Origin: Cyclospora cayetanensis
Taxonomy: Eukaryota > Apicomplexa > Conoidasida > Eucoccidiorida > Eimeriidae
Direction of reading: 5' to 3'
Assembly (NCBI RefSeq): GCF_002999335.1
Contig: NW_020312244.1
Location: 1 to 30,874, forward strand
Length of the DNA: 30,874 bases
The notes under the pieces are model-generated. The model worked only from the letters and a program-made list of their open reading frames with translations. It was not told the origin of the DNA and searched no databases. How positions within the stretch are numbered: the stretch's first letter is position 1; each line of letters starts with the position of its first letter. The position numbers were made by a program, and so were the translations under genes. Below are positions 20,042-30,489 of the stretch, one piece after another.

Positions 20042-23000
20042 CTAGCACTCCACGACGAAGGGGTGTCTTGGCAGCTCGCCCGTCTGGATGTCTAAGATAT
20101 GCTCTTTGACTGCCTCTGCGAAGGACGCCGCGTGAAGCTGAGGATGCGCCTTCTTCTCCGCTGCCTCGATCCCCTCCGATCCCCCGTAAAACGTTCCCTG
20201 AAAATGCAACCCCTCCACGGGAACCACCAGTGCTCCTGTGCCTGTGCAGAAGATTTCCCGCACGCGGCCTTCTTTGAACGCTGGAATGAGATCCTTCTTC
20301 ATCCGCACGTCACGCTCCGCCACTGCGTACGACGACGCATGCCACACCGCAGAAGCCACACCGCACGGCAAAAATCTCCTGGAGGCGCTGCTCCAAAAGT
20401 CGAGTTTTCAAGAGGCAAGACGCCTCCCCCCCTGTATCGAGCAAATAAACCATGCACGCCCCTGTACACACGGTACACTCGCCCTGGCCTTCCCGACACC
20501 GCTCAAAACTCGAGACGCGAAAAACAACCGCAACGCACACCTTCCTTCCCTTTCTCCCTTTCAGCATTCCCCGCTTTCAACACCCCTCTACCCCTTCCTG
20601 CGAGGCGTGCCTTTGATTTGCGGCCGTATAGCAGTAGCAACGTCCAACACTGTCTGCCTTGTAATGCCTGGAAGCACAAGATCTCTCCCCAAAGCGGGAG
20701 TCGCCAGCTCCTCCTCTCCCCTCTCGTTCACCCACAGCACAAACAGAGACATCGCGCCTGCCTCCGTCAGCAAAAAGTCGCCTCCTTCAGGAAACGTCCA
20801 CAAAAGCTGCGCTTCCACACACAGCACACACACATACAGACACGCACATCCATCGACATACATTCGCCTAAGTACACATATATACATATATATATATACC
20901 TGCATATAAACACAGATACACATATATTCATACAAATACACATACATACATACATATACACACCTATGCGCATATGTACATACGTATACGCATACATACT
21001 CATACATATAGATACACATATATATGCATACATATAATACACATATCCGTAGATACACATATACATACGCATACGCATACATATTCACACATACATATAC
21101 ATACATGCATATACATCGGCATGCATACGCATATGTACGTATGCATACATATGCAAACATGCATTTACACACACACACACGCGTATATACACATACATAC
21201 ATACATTGATACACACATACAAACATGCACTTACACACACACACACGTATGTACACATATATACCCATATATACATACATTGATACACATATACATACAC
21301 ACCCATACTCATCCATACATATATATATATATATATATATATACATATGCATCCACACACAAGTATCCATACATGGATACACAGGGGAAACGACGAATCG
21401 CGGTGCGAAGCAGTTGGCAAGCCAATTCATCAGAAGAGCCTCAGTACCTCGCATGTGTAGGCACGCTGCTGACGCCTTCTGCTAAGCCGCAAGTCCTCAC
21501 AGCTCACCTGACTACACCCTAGAGACAGTTTGTCTCTGCAAGGCTTGAGGGTGGGAGCGTAGTTGCTTGCTACCTTGTAGGCTCCACAGCTTCCAGGCCA
21601 AGAACGCACAAATTCAGTTTCCACATGCAGTTTGATGGAGGGTGCTGCATCAATTTTTACAAAGACACCCCAGGTTCCCAGCATCTGTGATCGCTGCTCC
21701 TGCTCCCCTCCGGAGAAAGCGTGTCTTGGAATTCGATTATTGCCGTTACAGTCCCGTTAGACTCGCAGCATGCAGAGCCATGTGCACGACTCGCAACACT
21801 GCAGCTGCAGCAGCAGCCTTCACAAGCGATGGCATGGAGCAGGACGAGAAGGGAGACGAAAGGAGGGGGAGAAAAGGAGCAGCAAGCCAAGCCAAAGTCG
21901 CGTGGAGCATCGAAGGCAGGGAGAAGGGGGGCTTCCGGTGCCTCCGCCACATCGCCAGAAAAATGCAACAAAAATCAATTGTCACCCACCCCCCTTTCCC
22001 CTTTCTCTCCCGCCTTTCTCACCAAAATACGCGCCACTTGGGCATCCAAGAACAATGAGCTTCGCTGCACGTGCTGGATATACACCCAGAGTTGTCTGCA
22101 GAAAAAAACACCTTTGAAAGCCTAAACAGCCATCAAACCACGTAGCAGAGACAGAGGGCGGCACTTCAAGCCCTCTCACTCTCTCTGTCTCTATCCCTCT
22201 GACTCTCCCTCACCTTCTCACTCTCTCTGTCTCTATCCCTTTGACTCTCCCTCACCTTCTCACTCTCTCTGTCTCTATCCCTTTGACTCTCCCTCACCTT
22301 CTCACTCGCTCTGTCTCTATCCCTTTGACTCTCCCTCACCTTCTCACTCTCTCTGTCTCTATCCCTTTGACTCTCCCTCACCTTCTCACTCGCTCTGTCT
22401 CTGTCCCTTTGACTCTCCCTCACTTTCTCACTCGCTCTGTCTCTATCCCTTTGACTCTCCCTCACCTTCTCACTCTCTCTGTCTCTATCCCTCTGACTCT
22501 CCCTCACCTTCTCACTCTCTCTCTGTCTCTATCCCTTTGACTCTCCCTCACTTTCTCACTCTCTCTGTCTCTATCCCTTTGACTCTCCCTCACCTTCCCA
22601 CTCTCTCTCTCTCTATCCCTTTGACTCTCCCTCACCTTCCCACTCTCTCTGTCTCTATCCCTTTGACTCTCCCTCACCTTCTCACTCTCTCTCTCTATCC
22701 CTTTGACTCTCCCTCACCTTCTCACTCTCTCTCTCTCTGTCCCTTTGACTCTCCCTCACCTTCTCACTCTCTCTGTCTCTATCCCTTTGACTCTCCCTCA
22801 CCTTCTCACTCTCTCTGTCTCTATCCCTTTGACTCTCCCTCACTTTTTCTCTCTCTCTGTCTCTCTCTCCCTCTCTGTCTCTCTCTTGATGCATGTGCAT
22901 GTGTGTGTGCACAGTTGCGCCTTGAACGCCGCACCCCCTCCCCGTTCCCCCCTCGTTCCTCATTCGATTCGACTCTCCGTCTGTGCACATCTTACGTATG

Positions 23001-23544
23001 TGGAAAAGAGCAGAGGCCTCAAATAGAGCGAGCACCCCCTTTCTGCGGGAACGTACGCCTCTTCGATTTGAACAAAGCGCTTGAGCAGTTCGAGGAAGGG
23101 TTTGGATTCGACTGTTGGCAGCGCCAGTCTTTCTGCGGAGAGGATGAATCGCTGGATGTGATCCTCGGGGCGAAAGAGCAGCAGTCTGCCTTCCCTGCTC
23201 TTGCTGGCCTTTAGGCCTTCCAAACAAGAAATGCCGTAGTGTAGAGCAGTGCTCCCCGGATGTAGCGCCAGCTCGCGCAGGGGCAGAATCTTGGGAGGCA
23301 GCCAGCCCGTCTGATCTGACCAGTCTGCCTCGCACATCATGCTGGAGTACGTCGAGGCGAAGCCTAAGCCCTTTGTCGGAGGCACGGGGGGTCTATCCCC
23401 GATTCTCGGCTCAATCGAGAGCTGCTGCAAGGAGAAAGGCTGCAAACGGCTTGCCCCTTCGACTGCCTTCTGCGTCGCAAAGGGACGAACGGAAAGCCTC
23501 GAAACTCGCAGCATGCCAGCAGCGCATCTGCTTGCGGCAAACAT
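20042..23544 (-). CDS. BCAT: Branched-chain amino acid aminotransferase, 5 exons
   Basis: A PLP-dependent fold-type IV transaminase interconverting Leu/Ile/Val and their 2-oxo acids. Exons deduced: 23544-22996, 22095-22023, 21644-21508, 20806-20611 and 20322-20042, giving 411 residues with matched phases. The N-terminus MFAASRCAAGMLRVSRLSVR is basic and looks like a mitochondrial presequence. Family blocks in order: ALHYGISCLEGLKA, CSLYLRPLLFSTY, AKLIVLGCPSGAYF, RSWPGSCGAYKVASNYAP with the PLP lysine Lys231, LTEAGAMSLFVLWVN, EEELATPAL and LVLPGITRQTVLDVA, then VAERDVRMKKDLI and EGRVREIFCTGTGALVVPV. The last intron (20610-20323) appears to start with GC; no GT donor gives both the right phase and the right spacing to the ERDVRM block. 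Intron 1 contains a 42-bp minisatellite and intron 3 a large TA/CA array. Confidence 0.95.
20870..21375. repeat. Long TA/CA-rich degenerate array in BCAT intron
   Basis: About 500 bases of acatatatacatacata and cacacacacg variants, including a pure (TA)n core near 21318-21352. It lies in the intron 21507-20807 and ends about 65 bases upstream (in transcript sense) of the next exon. It yields spurious His/Thr/Ile/Tyr-rich open frames. Confidence 0.93.
22175..22887. repeat. 42-bp minisatellite, about 16 copies, BCAT intron 1
   Basis: The + strand unit begins cactctctctgtctctatcc and continues ctttgactctccctcaccttct. The 42-base length keeps open frames on both strands (14-residue repeats). It lies wholly in BCAT intron 1 (22995-22096) and is purine-rich in the transcript. 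The right end decays into plain (CT)n. Confidence 0.93.
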
Positions 23545-23945
23545 CCTCTTGGCCTTTAAAGAGCTATTCGGCGTGCCCTCAGGCTTCGGCTGGAAGCGCC
23601 TTCGTCAGGACGCCTCCATGCAAAGTCAAGAAGGAAGGAGGGGAAAGAGAGAGAGAAAGAAAGAGATGGCTAGCGGGAACGGTGAGGAGCTCGAGGACGA
23701 GGCTTCTTCCCCGAGCCGCTCAAACCTTCCGCCCGCAGAAGGGGGCTCCCTGTAAGGCTCCCAGTGTTTTTTTGAAATAAATACGAGGAAAACGCCAAGG
23801 AAGGCGTCGCACTTTGGACTTCGAAAAAACGGTTCGAGTGTGGGAAGGGGAACGGCGCCAGTGCCTTGGGGTGCTGTCGGTGGACTAGTAGGCAAGCACG
23901 CCCATGCAAGCTCCAATATTCTGCACTGCAATTCTTAAAAAGCAC

Positions 23946-24083
23946 CTTTTTGCAAATCACATGCCACACCACACGCTCCAAAGCCTCAACCATTCGCATT
24001 CGCGCCTCAAGCCCACCTACAAGCCCGCACATGTGCCCCCCTGTCTCGACAGCTTTCGGCTGCGCCGCTTCGAAGCTCGCCAT
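23946..24083 (-). CDS. Possible small hypothetical exon
   Basis: An ATG in good context (gaaATGGCG) opens 46 codons ending at a plausible donor (AAAAAG|GTGC at 23945). It reads MASFEAAQPKAVETGG and later RMVEALERVVWHVICKK, an amphipathic-looking stretch without homopolymers. I do not recognise it and could not place a second exon. It may also be a chance frame in the BCAT upstream region. Confidence 0.2.
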
Positions 24084-24272
24084 TTCGCCTCTCTCTGTGT
24101 CTTGGAGCCATTCTGCGTCTTTTCCGTAAACACCTTTCTGCATTCGAGGCAACTGCTCTCGCAGAATAACTCCTCCGCAGACAGATCATTACAGCGAGAG
24201 GCGGCCAAGTGTCTCCCCACACCATTGACCCCTTTTGGCACACGTAGCCGCACAGCAACCCCGGCTGCCGCC

Positions 24273-24273
<1 letters not shown>

Positions 24274-24329
<56 letters not shown>

Positions 24330-24338
24330 CATATATAT
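24274..24338. repeat. (TA)n microsatellite
   Basis: About 50 bases of pure TA followed by aaatacatatatat. Confidence 0.95.
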
Positions 24339-24762
24339 CTCAGCGCCTAGATCCACGACTCTTTCCATGTGTAAGATTCCGCTACACTGCACCCCAATGC
24401 CTTGTGCGTTGTCTTTCCCTCCAATCTCTTCAAAGACCGCTAGTCAGCGAACCCGTAGGCAGCGAAGAAGACTACGAACACTTCAGCAGTCAGTCTGCGA
24501 CACACGCGCTCCCGACTGATTACAGGCTGATATTTCCATGAGCGTGGCGCCTGTGTGACGCGCATATTGGGTTTGTCCAGCGAAGAACAAACTTCTTGCA
24601 CTGGCAACAGAAAAGCAAATTGCGCATGCCAGTGCAACTGTGCAGTTTGTTCGTAAGATCCTGTGCTATAACTCAGAGCTTTCTACGCGCACACATACAC
24701 ACACAAGCTGCAGTGCCTTGCACGCCTGCTACCCTCGCCGGCCTTTCAGCAGGCGTGAATCT

Positions 24763-24818
24763 TTATATATATATATATAAATATATATACATATATATGT
24801 ATATATATATATATATAG
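24763..24818. repeat. (TA)n microsatellite
   Basis: TA-rich run interrupted by taaata, acat and tgta. Confidence 0.93.
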
Positions 24819-25805
24819 AAAGCAAGGAACGATTCACGGAAAGAGATCAGGTTGAGCACGAAACCAGCCTTTTTCTCGAGTTTCGCATGTTCTCGTTGAG
24901 GCTCTGTCTCCTTGTGGAGAGAGAGGGCAGAAAAGCTCTTGGTCTAAGTCTCGTGAGGCAACTGCAGGACCAAGAGAAACTGCTGACTCGAACTAGCCAC
25001 GAACAATGAGAGAGCTGCTGAGGGTGCAAACTGCGCGCCTGACTCGAGGCCAGTGAGGCAGGCAGGCATGTGTGGCAACGGAGAAAAAGACTGCCAAGTC
25101 TCATTTGCCACCTCCTAGGAGAGCTGCTGCATGTGTGCCACACCGGTTCTTGAACGGGCTATCACCACACTGCGGCGTCTGCTACTTAGAAAGCGGAGGT
25201 GAGGTAGACACCCTCCGCCTTCTCCTCCCTTTCACTGCAGACATGGTGCTCTTCTCGTTAAAACAGAAGCAGCAGCACAGGGGTGCAGGCGAGCGGGCAG
25301 CACTTTAGAAAAATGACGAGGCAGCAATAAAGCGGCAGCGACACGGCAGCAGCAAAAGGGTCGTATCTCTACTCGAAAATGCAAAGGTGGAAATGTATCG
25401 AAAGTGCACCAGAAGCCAAGGAGAGATATTATTACACAGTCCAAAAAGCCTCTGCCTGTTGTGCCTGTAAAAATCAAGAGGGCATGCAGAAGGGAGGCGC
25501 CAGAAACTAACAACTAAGGCGTATCAAGCGCCTAGCCGTTGCTGCAATGCCAAGACTGCTACTGCTATCGTTGTTGCTGTGCGTGTGGAATGGTAAAGGC
25601 CAGATCCGCAAAAAGAGAGCAGGCAGAATTAGGGGGGAGGAGAATTAGCCAGAAGCACTCGTTGACACAACGACTGCCGCCCCCACTGAGCGCGTTTGCA
25701 TCTTCAGGCAAAGCAGAACGTGCTGCACCTGGTGTTGTTGCTGCTGCTGCTGCTTTTGCTGAGCGATGATGGTGCTCCAGCAGGGGTCATAATACAGGAA
25801 GGAGA

Positions 25806-26775
25806 TTAGCTGTGGAGAAAGGCGAGCAACTGCTCAGCTTCTTCGGGAGCGCAGCGAACGAGAAGCTCCTCTACAAAATCCCTGCTCCCAAAAAAGCGCA
25901 TTACATATTGCCGAGAGACAGAGAGAAAGAGACACACATCCACACATACACATCCACACACACATCCACACACACATCCACATCTGCTAGCCACTACACC
26001 TCCCCGCCAACAAATGACTGGCAACTGCAGCAGCAGCAGACAAACAACTCACCACACGGCAGCAAAACACCACCATCCCGCAAGCTGCCCCCTCTTCTGT
26101 ACACCCCTTACTCCAAAGTACACCTGCCTTTTCTCCCCCTTCTCCCCGCTGTGCCTCCTACACCTCTGGATTCTTGCCGAGGAAACAAATCCAGCAGCCG
26201 CATCGAGCACCCCTCGCGCAACACTGCAACAACTGCAAATCAACAACAACAACTCAGCATGCCGCACCAACTACTCCACTTGGTAGGGTGGTACTCCTTG
26301 AACCTTCCCTCAGACAAAAACTGTTGCATCTCCTTGTAGAATGAGAGGCGCTGCGATTCTCGCAGCGTCGCTCGAACAAGCTGCCGAGATGCCTCACGAG
26401 ACACTATGGCCGCCTTTAACCCTGCAGCAACCAAAAAGAATACTCGACATCCCCCCTTTTAAACCAACAACACGTCCACTAAGCCTCTTGCACTTTTTCA
26501 GAGGCATTTTAAGTCTCCCCGCGCGCATGCCCTCATATCCTCCTGCCTTCTGCACACGCAACAGAGGCACGCTGCGCTAGCTGCTACGCTAGCTGCTGCT
26601 GGTGCTGCTACGCTAGCTGCTGTCGCTGCTGCACTGCGCTAGCTGTCGTCGCTAGCTGCTACGCTAGCTGCTGTCGCTGCTGCACTGCGCTAGCTGCTGC
26701 TGGTGCTGCTACGCTAGCTGCTGTCGCTGCTGCACTGCGCTAGCTGTCGCCGCTACCGTCTAGCACACTGCGCTA

Positions 26776-26834
<59 letters not shown>

Positions 26835-29800
26835 CGCTGCTGCACTGCGCTAGCTGTCGCCGCTACCGTCTAGCACACTGCGCTAGCTGTCATCGCTAGC
26901 TGCTACGCTAGCTGCTGTCGCTGCTGCACTGCGCTAGCTGTCGTCGCTACCGTCTAGCACACTGCGCTAGCTGTCGTCGCTAGCTGCTACGCTAGCTGCT
27001 GTCGCTGCTGCACTGTGCTAGCTGTCGCCGCTACCGTCTAGCACACTGCGCTAGCTGCTGCTGCTGCTGCTACGCTAGCTGCTGCTGCTGCTGCTGTCGC
27101 TGCTGCACTGCGCTAGCTGTCGTCGCTACCGTCTAGCTAGCTGCCGACTTGCAGCCAACACCTACCAGGAGGTCTTTCTCGATAAAAGTGCCAGCAGAGA
27201 CCAACGTCACTCCTGAACTCGATGGAGAGGTATCCGACAGACATGAAGCTGGCGATCTTCCTTTCCTGCTGCTGCAGATGCTGCTGTTGCTGCTGCAGAT
27301 GCTGCTGTTGCTGCTGCAGATGCTGCTGTTGCTGCTGCTCTGGAAGGCGCGCTTCTAGCTTGGCAGCCACTGCAGCAGGCACTTGTTGCAGTTCGAGCAC
27401 CAAGACTGGCAAGGTGGAATATTTGAGCTGAATGGTCTGCTGGGAAGGCAGCACGCGCCTTTCAGAAGCGTCAGCCTCTGCAGTCCTCTGCTGCGGCAAC
27501 AAGGAATTCGCTGTTGATCCGACAAAGCTCCCTAGACATCGAGTTGCAGCCGCTACCAACTCTGCTGCTGGTTTCAGTGCAGCTCGGCTGCAGACAGGCG
27601 CAAAGGGCACGCAGCAGTACAGACAGCCAGCGCATGCCATCGGGAGCTTCTTGCGCAAACAGCGGCGAAAGAAAGAACAAAGCGCAGATGCTCGCGAAAA
27701 AAGCTCAGCATCAGCAGCAGCAGCAGTCGCAAAGCCTCAGACGTAAGCAACACAGCGGCGAAAGAAAGAACAAAGCGCAGATGCTCGCGAAAAAAGCTCA
27801 GCATCAGCCTCAGCAGCAGTCGCAAAGCCTCAGACGTAAGCAACACAGCGGCGACATGAAGAGACGTTTGTACTGACTTGAGATCCTCTGCTTTGAAGAG
27901 ACACAAGTACACAGAGCTGACGGCTAGGCGATAGGGAAAGCCGCTACTGCTGGCAGAGCTGCCAAGACTGCGAGGCTTCCTTTTCCACCACGCTGCAAGT
28001 GCAGCAGCTTCTCTGGGAGCAACTGCTGCCGCCTCTGCAGCTGCTGCAGAGGTGACGGCAGAAATCCTCGCCTCAGTGCTCACGCCGCTGCACTGCCGAG
28101 CAGCAGCGACAGCTCCAGTGCGCTGCGCGTTTTGAAGAAGCTGATGGCTGCCGCCGCTTCCTTCGTCAGACGCAAAGGCTGCAGAGGCACTGCTCACAGC
28201 TGCAGCTGCAGCAGCAGTGGTGGTAGCGGCACTGCCTTGCTGCGTTCTGGGGTGGAGAATGCGAGACATGACGTTCTTCAAGATCAAATTAAAGGGCCGA
28301 CGTCTAGGCTTGTAGGCGGCGAGGCTACTGATGCTGCTGCTGCTGCTGGCGCTGCTGCTGCTGCTGTTGCGGGAAGCTCTCGAGACAGCGGAGAAGTGCT
28401 GCAAAAGCCTTCTTTCCGCCCCCCCCCCCCTTCCTGTTGCAGCGCCTCCTGACTGCAATGTCTGCTGCGGCTGCGCCTCGCATGGAGCCGCAGTCTGTCC
28501 TACAACCGTCTGCTGCATCTGCTGCTGCATTTGCTGCTGCATTTGCTGCTCTTCCTCTTCCTCTTCTGTCTCAGCGTCAGCAGCTGCAGCAACTGTAGCC
28601 GGTTCGAATGCCTGCTGCTGCAACAACTCGAGAAATGACAACATTTCGGCAGCGTCTGCTGTTGGTCTTCCGATGGGAATGACACGCGAAGGCTTGCATG
28701 GGTAGCGGCATGCGCTGCAGCACACAGCAGCGTACAGCAGCACCCCCTGCATGCGCCTTGGCACGTCATGAAAACAGCCTTAACTGCCAGCAGCTGCTCC
28801 TTTTGCTTCTGCCCACCCCCCCCCGTCTCCCTACCCCCCTACTGTTCGCACAGTCAGCAGCCGAATGCGGAGAAACGCATCCATGCATGCATGCATGCAC
28901 ACTTACGCCTTCAAAATGACTCTGCAAAAATCCTTGCAGTTCCAGCCGACAACTCTGTAGCTGCGGCTCTTGACGCTCAGCAGCAGCTGCAGCAGCACTG
29001 CAGCAGGCAAATACACCAGCTGCTGCTGCTGCTGTCGCCGCAAAAGCTGCAGCTTGCATGTGTTCTGCCGCAACAGCAGAGATTCCACTCCAGACTCAAG
29101 CCCCACAACGGCCTCTCGCATGCCGCTGCTGCTGCTGCTGCTGCTGCCGCTGCTGCTGCTGCTGCTGCTGCTGCTGCCTCCTTCATACACTGCGATTTTG
29201 CATGCAGATGAGAGAATGGCTGGAAAGCCCTCACTAAAGCCCCACTCAATTCTGCCGCCTTTGACATCTCCGAAAAAATCCATCGAGAGGTATCCACACA
29301 AAAGGTTGCTGCCCCCTTCAGCGACTGCAGCTCTTCCTCGAGGTTGGCTAAACTCTAAAATGATTTGCTGATGAGCAAAGGTGTTGCTGCTCAGCAAGAG
29401 ACCACCAACCGCTCCAAGCGTGTTTTCCATTCTATGGAAAACCACGCAGATACGCATGCAGTCTCCTAGCTGCTCTGTGCTGCTGCTCGAGCTGCTGCTG
29501 CTGCTCGAGCTGCTGCTGCTCGAGCTGCTGTTGCTGCTGCTGCTCGAGCTGCTGCTCGAGCTGCTGCTGCTACTTCGCTGCACGAGCCACTGCAGCAACT
29601 CTTGCATTCCTTGAGCAGCACATGCGGGAGCAGGCACTAGACGTTCTCCGGCTGCATTGTTTTCGCCGTGAATCCTCTGCAGAAGCCACTGCTGCTTCTG
29701 CTGCTGGCGATGCAGCTGCTGCAGCTCGTCTGGATACTTATCCCGTTCAAGCGGTATAGTATAGTCCTCGAGATCGTCTTCTGAGTCTTCCATATCTCCA

Positions 29801-30431
29801 GCCTCTGCCATCGCTGCAGTAGCTATCACAACTGGAAGTTGCGCTGCTGCAGCCTCTGGCAATCCAGGCAGTTCCACCTCCTGCTCTTCTAGCGGTGTCT
29901 CGACGCCCTCAGATGTTCGTACAGAAGCTTGGCTATTGCTGCTGTTGCTGTTGCTGCTGTTGCTGCTATTGCTGTTGCTGCTGCTGCTGTTGCTGCTGCT
30001 GCTATTGCTGCTATTGCTGCTATCCTGAGCCGTAGTCGTGAAATCAGAGCAGCCACGGCACGAGCTGCCACTGCCACTGTCACCCTCAGCACCAGTGAGA
30101 CGCTTACACCTCCGTTCCTTTTGCCTCTCCAAACAACTCTGCGTGGTGTGAGTTGTGTGCCAGGTTGAAAGCGTTCCGATCCAGTCGCATGCACCGCACT
30201 GTACAGGCAGCAGCAAGTACTGCAAAGGAAGCATAACAGCAGCAAAAACGCCCGTGGACTGTACTTCTTTTTCCACTTACCCCCTTCCTCCCCCCTCCCA
30301 GACTTCCGTCTGTCTGTCTCCCTTCTGCTGCTCTCCTGCTGCTCTTGTTGCCACTCACATGCAAATGCAAATCCACAAGAGACTCTTGCTCGGCTTCCTC
30401 CAGAGGCTTCACACTACGAACATACAGGGGA
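25806..30431 (-). CDS. Large low-complexity protein of unknown function, 5' end outside the window or unresolved
   Basis: Six phase-consistent exons: 30431-30359, 30198-28907, 28714-27878, 27587-27166, 26421-26280 and 25881-25806 (TAA). Together they give 946 codons. Poly-Asn/Ser, poly-Ser, poly-Glu/Gln and QQQQQHL repeats break up conserved-looking blocks: LEDYTIPLERDKYPDELQQL, MRICVVFHRMENTLGAVGG, FAHQQIILEFSQPRG, CGYLSMDFFGDVKGGRIEWG, YRVVGWNCKDFCRVI, then RRRPFNLILKNVMSRIL, MSVGYLSIEFRSDVGLCW, LRESQRLSFYKEMQQFLSEG, and a final DFVEELLVRCAPEEAEQLLA. I do not recognise the protein. The order His (FAHQQIILEF) then Asn-Cys (GWNCKDF) resembles permuted NlpC/P60 or PPPDE-type thiol hydrolases, but this is a weak inference. 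Exon joins are supported mainly by phase; the 26279 donor (AA|GTGGAG) is the weakest. Confidence 0.6.
26570..27140. repeat. CGCTAGCTG minisatellite with CTG triplet core
   Basis: Higher-order array built from modules such as cgctagctgctgtcgctgct, gctagctgtcgtcgctaccg and tctagcacactg, plus a (CTG)n run near 26778-26832. It occupies most of the intron 27165-26422 of the right-hand gene. Confidence 0.9.
27267..27340. repeat. 21-bp exonic repeat encoding QQQQQHL units
   Basis: Three copies of a ctgctgcagatgctgctgtt unit in the exon 27587-27166. In the minus-strand frame it gives Gln runs punctuated by His-Leu. Confidence 0.9.
27661..27853. repeat. 93-bp tandem duplication in an intron
   Basis: Two nearly identical units start at 27661 and 27754 (agcggcgaaagaaagaacaa), with a short third start at 27847. 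Copies differ at one site (agcagcagcagc against agcctcagcagc). It lies in the intron 27877-27588 of the right-hand gene. Confidence 0.92.
29125..29180. repeat. CTG triplet runs encoding poly-Ser
   Basis: Two CTG blocks separated by a CCG give a Ser run with one Gly in the minus-strand frame of the 30198-28907 exon. Confidence 0.88.
29478..29575. repeat. CTG/CTCGAG triplet run encoding poly-Ser
   Basis: A gctgctgctcgag pattern repeated about six times; in the minus-strand frame it reads as an almost uninterrupted Ser run of about 30 residues with one Asn. Confidence 0.88.
29935..30022. repeat. Triplet run encoding Asn/Ser tract
   Basis: gctgttgctgctattgctg units give alternating Asn and Ser runs in the minus-strand frame of the 30198-28907 exon. 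Confidence 0.88.
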
Positions 30432-30489
30432 CTGCAGCAGCCAGCACACACACGAAAATACACACTACAGGAACAGACCCTTACTACAG

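Larger units (their letters stand above)
23545..25805. other. Region between BCAT start and the downstream end of the right-hand gene
   Basis: This holds the BCAT promoter and two long TA tracts. One possible small first exon on the minus strand is listed separately. Other open frames (for example 24596-25009 on + and 25143-24847 on -) cross repeats or lack any recognisable feature. Confidence 0.45.

Noticed and set aside
20588..21454. Long minus-strand open frame with Tyr/Cys/Val-rich N-terminal part
   Set aside because: Only the last part (20806-20611) is a BCAT exon; the rest is TA/CA repeat read as protein.
22166..22540. Repeat proteins on both strands (14-residue units)
   Set aside because: The frames arise from a 42-bp minisatellite inside BCAT intron 1.
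22175..22887. CRISPR-like regular repeats
   Set aside because: Units are contiguous with no unique spacers, and the genome is eukaryotic.
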